42,137 bases of DNA from HGM11788 sp964654945. GTDB taxonomy: Bacteria; Bacillota; Clostridia; Lachnospirales; CAG-274. The position numbers and the translations under genes were made by a program. This document shows positions 41,215 through 42,137 of the stretch, one piece after another; within the stretch, counting starts at the first letter, position 1, and the number at the start of each line of letters is the position of its first letter. The notes under the pieces were generated by a model. That model was not told the DNA's origin and searched no databases. It saw nothing but the letters and a program-made list of their open reading frames with translations. The stretch spans positions 1-42,137 of the forward strand of contig CAZZLN010000009.1 of NCBI GenBank assembly GCA_964654945.1, in the 5' to 3' direction.

Positions 41215-42060
41215 TTAACGCTCTGTGTGTCTTTTTGCTGTGAGTTGCTTAAAAAGGTCAGAACCCAACATCTGCAATGAAGTACGCGCTATGTCAAGCA
41301 TAACCATAATCATATCTTCGTCATTCCAATGCCCGCCCTCACCTTTAGTATAGATTGAAGCGGCTTGCAGCATGATAGTTGCACCATTACACTTTACAAA
41401 CCTGTTTTCGCAAAGATTAGTATTGATAGGCATACCATAATTTGCAGCAGTCAACCTGTCAAGCCTATTCAACGTGCCGTCATTATAAACTAATGTCACC
41501 TGTCTGCCGTCGGGTCTTGTAACGGTCACATTTTGCGTTAGGAAATTAGAACCCTCTAAAAACAGTATGTAAGGGAAGTAACGTTCCGACAGCATGAAAT
41601 TAGCAATCTCGTTCACGTTTTTGTATGCTCGTTCGATTGCGTTTCCTGCCGCCATAAGGTCTTGATTATTCTTCTTTCCTACCAGTTTGCCAGCTCTAAT
41701 GTTTTCAATATCTTTCCCTTGATGTTTTGCTTCTGATACCAATACAACGCGCCAATTTCCTTTATCGTCCTGCACCTCAATTAAACCGCCGTCGGGTTTA
41801 ATACTTGCGCTTTCTACAAAAAGCGTTTGTCCAAGGTAGCTATCAACTTTTTGTAGCGCTTCATTGATTTCCTTTTTCGACAGGTCTTTTCTATAACGAA
41901 ATTTCAGCATAGGAAATTCATACTCAAGCTGTTTAATCACGAAAAGAGAAGTGTTTTCAACTTCTTTATCATGGATTTGTGCGTCCTTATGAAAGATTGT
42001 TATAGGTCCTTGTCCTTCTTTTTGCTGCGCCGTTAGCCTGTTTGACTGTCCTTTTTTCAT
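41215..42060 (-). CDS. ecoRIR: EcoRI-family type II restriction endonuclease
   Basis: A close homologue of R.EcoRI over its whole length (281 vs 277 residues). The catalytic PD-(D/E)xK residues correspond one for one with an offset of one: Asp90 in IKPDGG, Glu110 and Lys112 in SEAKHQGKD (Asp91, Glu111, Lys113 in EcoRI). The DNA-reading segment AAGNAIER (137-144; residues 138-145 in EcoRI) and LNRLDRLTAANYGMPIN are also kept, so the predicted target is GAATTC. I start at ATG 42060 because AAGGGGG lies 9 bp upstream and EcoRI starts at the same place; an earlier ATG (42096) would add 12 residues. G+C is higher than in core genes. Ends with a basic tail. Confidence 0.95.
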   Translation of the reverse strand: MKKGQSNRLTAQQKEGQGPITIFHKDAQIHDKEVENTSLFVIKQLEYEFPMLKFRYRKDLSKKEINEALQKVDSYLGQTLFVESASIKPDGGLIEVQDDKGNWRVVLVSEAKHQGKDIENIRAGKLVGKKNNQDLMAAGNAIERAYKNVNEIANFMLSERYFPYILFLEGSNFLTQNVTVTRPDGRQVTLVYNDGTLNRLDRLTAANYGMPINTNLCENRFVKCNGATIMLQAASIYTKGEGGHWNDEDMIMVMLDIARTSLQMLGSDLFKQLTAKRHTER

Positions 42061-42137
42061 TGTTGATTGCCCCCTTATCGTCGTCAAAAAAATCAATTAC
42101 GCTTTCAATTTTCTTGTATTCGGTACTCTGCCCTAAT
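41987..42137 (-). CDS. 3' end of an upstream gene, cut by the window edge
   Basis: The minus-strand frame from the right edge reads ...LGQSTEYKKIESVIDFFDDD, then KGAINNEKRTVKQ..., and stops at 41987, 74 bp inside the restriction gene in another frame. The hydrophilic, acidic-then-basic composition looks like coding sequence up to the ecoRIR start; the overlap part may be incidental. The EcoRI-type methyltransferase is expected next to this nuclease and this is where it would end, but the fragment itself does not identify it. Confidence 0.4.
   Translation of the reverse strand, partial: LGQSTEYKKIESVIDFFDDDKGAINNEKRTVKQANGAAKRRTRTYNNLS

Overview
The window is about 42 kb of AT-rich DNA from an endospore-forming, low-GC anaerobe of the class Clostridia, probably a gut-type member. 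This rests on a cotJ spore-coat operon, an alpha/beta-type small acid-soluble spore protein, A/T-rich codon use, strong purine-rich ribosome binding sites, a TRAP/uxuA hexuronate locus and Clostridia-type gene families. I cannot name the genus from sequence alone. No tRNA, rRNA or CRISPR array was seen.

Layout, left to right. (1) 1-3.7 kb: GC-rich intergenic repeats, then a folate operon folC / HD-domain protein / folP / folB-folK fusion on the + strand. (2) 3.7-6.5 kb: a large serine recombinase with a divergent 52-residue ORF, abutting a cotJA-cotJB-cotJC operon whose cotJC stops abruptly after about 70 codons. (3) 6.5-8.7 kb: murI behind a long, strongly folded leader, and gap. (4) 8.9-10.0 kb: an array of seven tiny genes for 32-38 residue peptides sharing S[HY]EV[IV]LTEEYW; five copies are identical tandem repeats of 135 bp, each with its own ribosome binding site, behind one near-consensus promoter. 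I do not recognise this family. (5) 10.2-16.4 kb: purL and tgt, divergent from an RNA methyltransferase. (6) 16.5-19.3 kb: larB-larC-larE for the nickel-pincer nucleotide cofactor (no larA here). (7) 19.3-20.3 kb: gene debris with a sugar-kinase fragment, a MITE-like element, an intact SASP gene and an IS256-type transposase remnant. (8) 20.3-28.6 kb: APH-fold kinase, glgA, pepF, a split chromate transporter, a RibU-like ECF S component, pth, and infC-rpmI-rplT with an attenuator-type leader and an ATT start codon for infC. (9) 28.6-36 kb: TRAP transporter dctM-dctQ-dctP with uxuA, a SHOCT-like acidic protein, then purM-purN-purD. (10) 36-42.1 kb: an accessory region with a SWIM zinc-finger protein, a broken WYL regulator, the 3' end of lysS fused to the 5' end of an hsdS gene, a two-gene cassette of unknown function between hsdS and hsdM, a damaged hsdM, an attachment-like junction, and a close homologue of the EcoRI restriction endonuclease at the right edge.

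The core genes give ordinary metabolism (folate, purines, central glycolysis, glycogen, uronate uptake, translation). The unusual content is in four places: the peptide array, the murI leader, the recombinase/cotJC junction, and the layered restriction-modification island, where a two-gene cassette sits inside a type I operon that was itself cut by another event bringing EcoRI. Several breakpoints (cotJC, lysS/hsdS, hsdM) could be real rearrangements or, in principle, assembly joins; this cannot be settled from the sequence alone.
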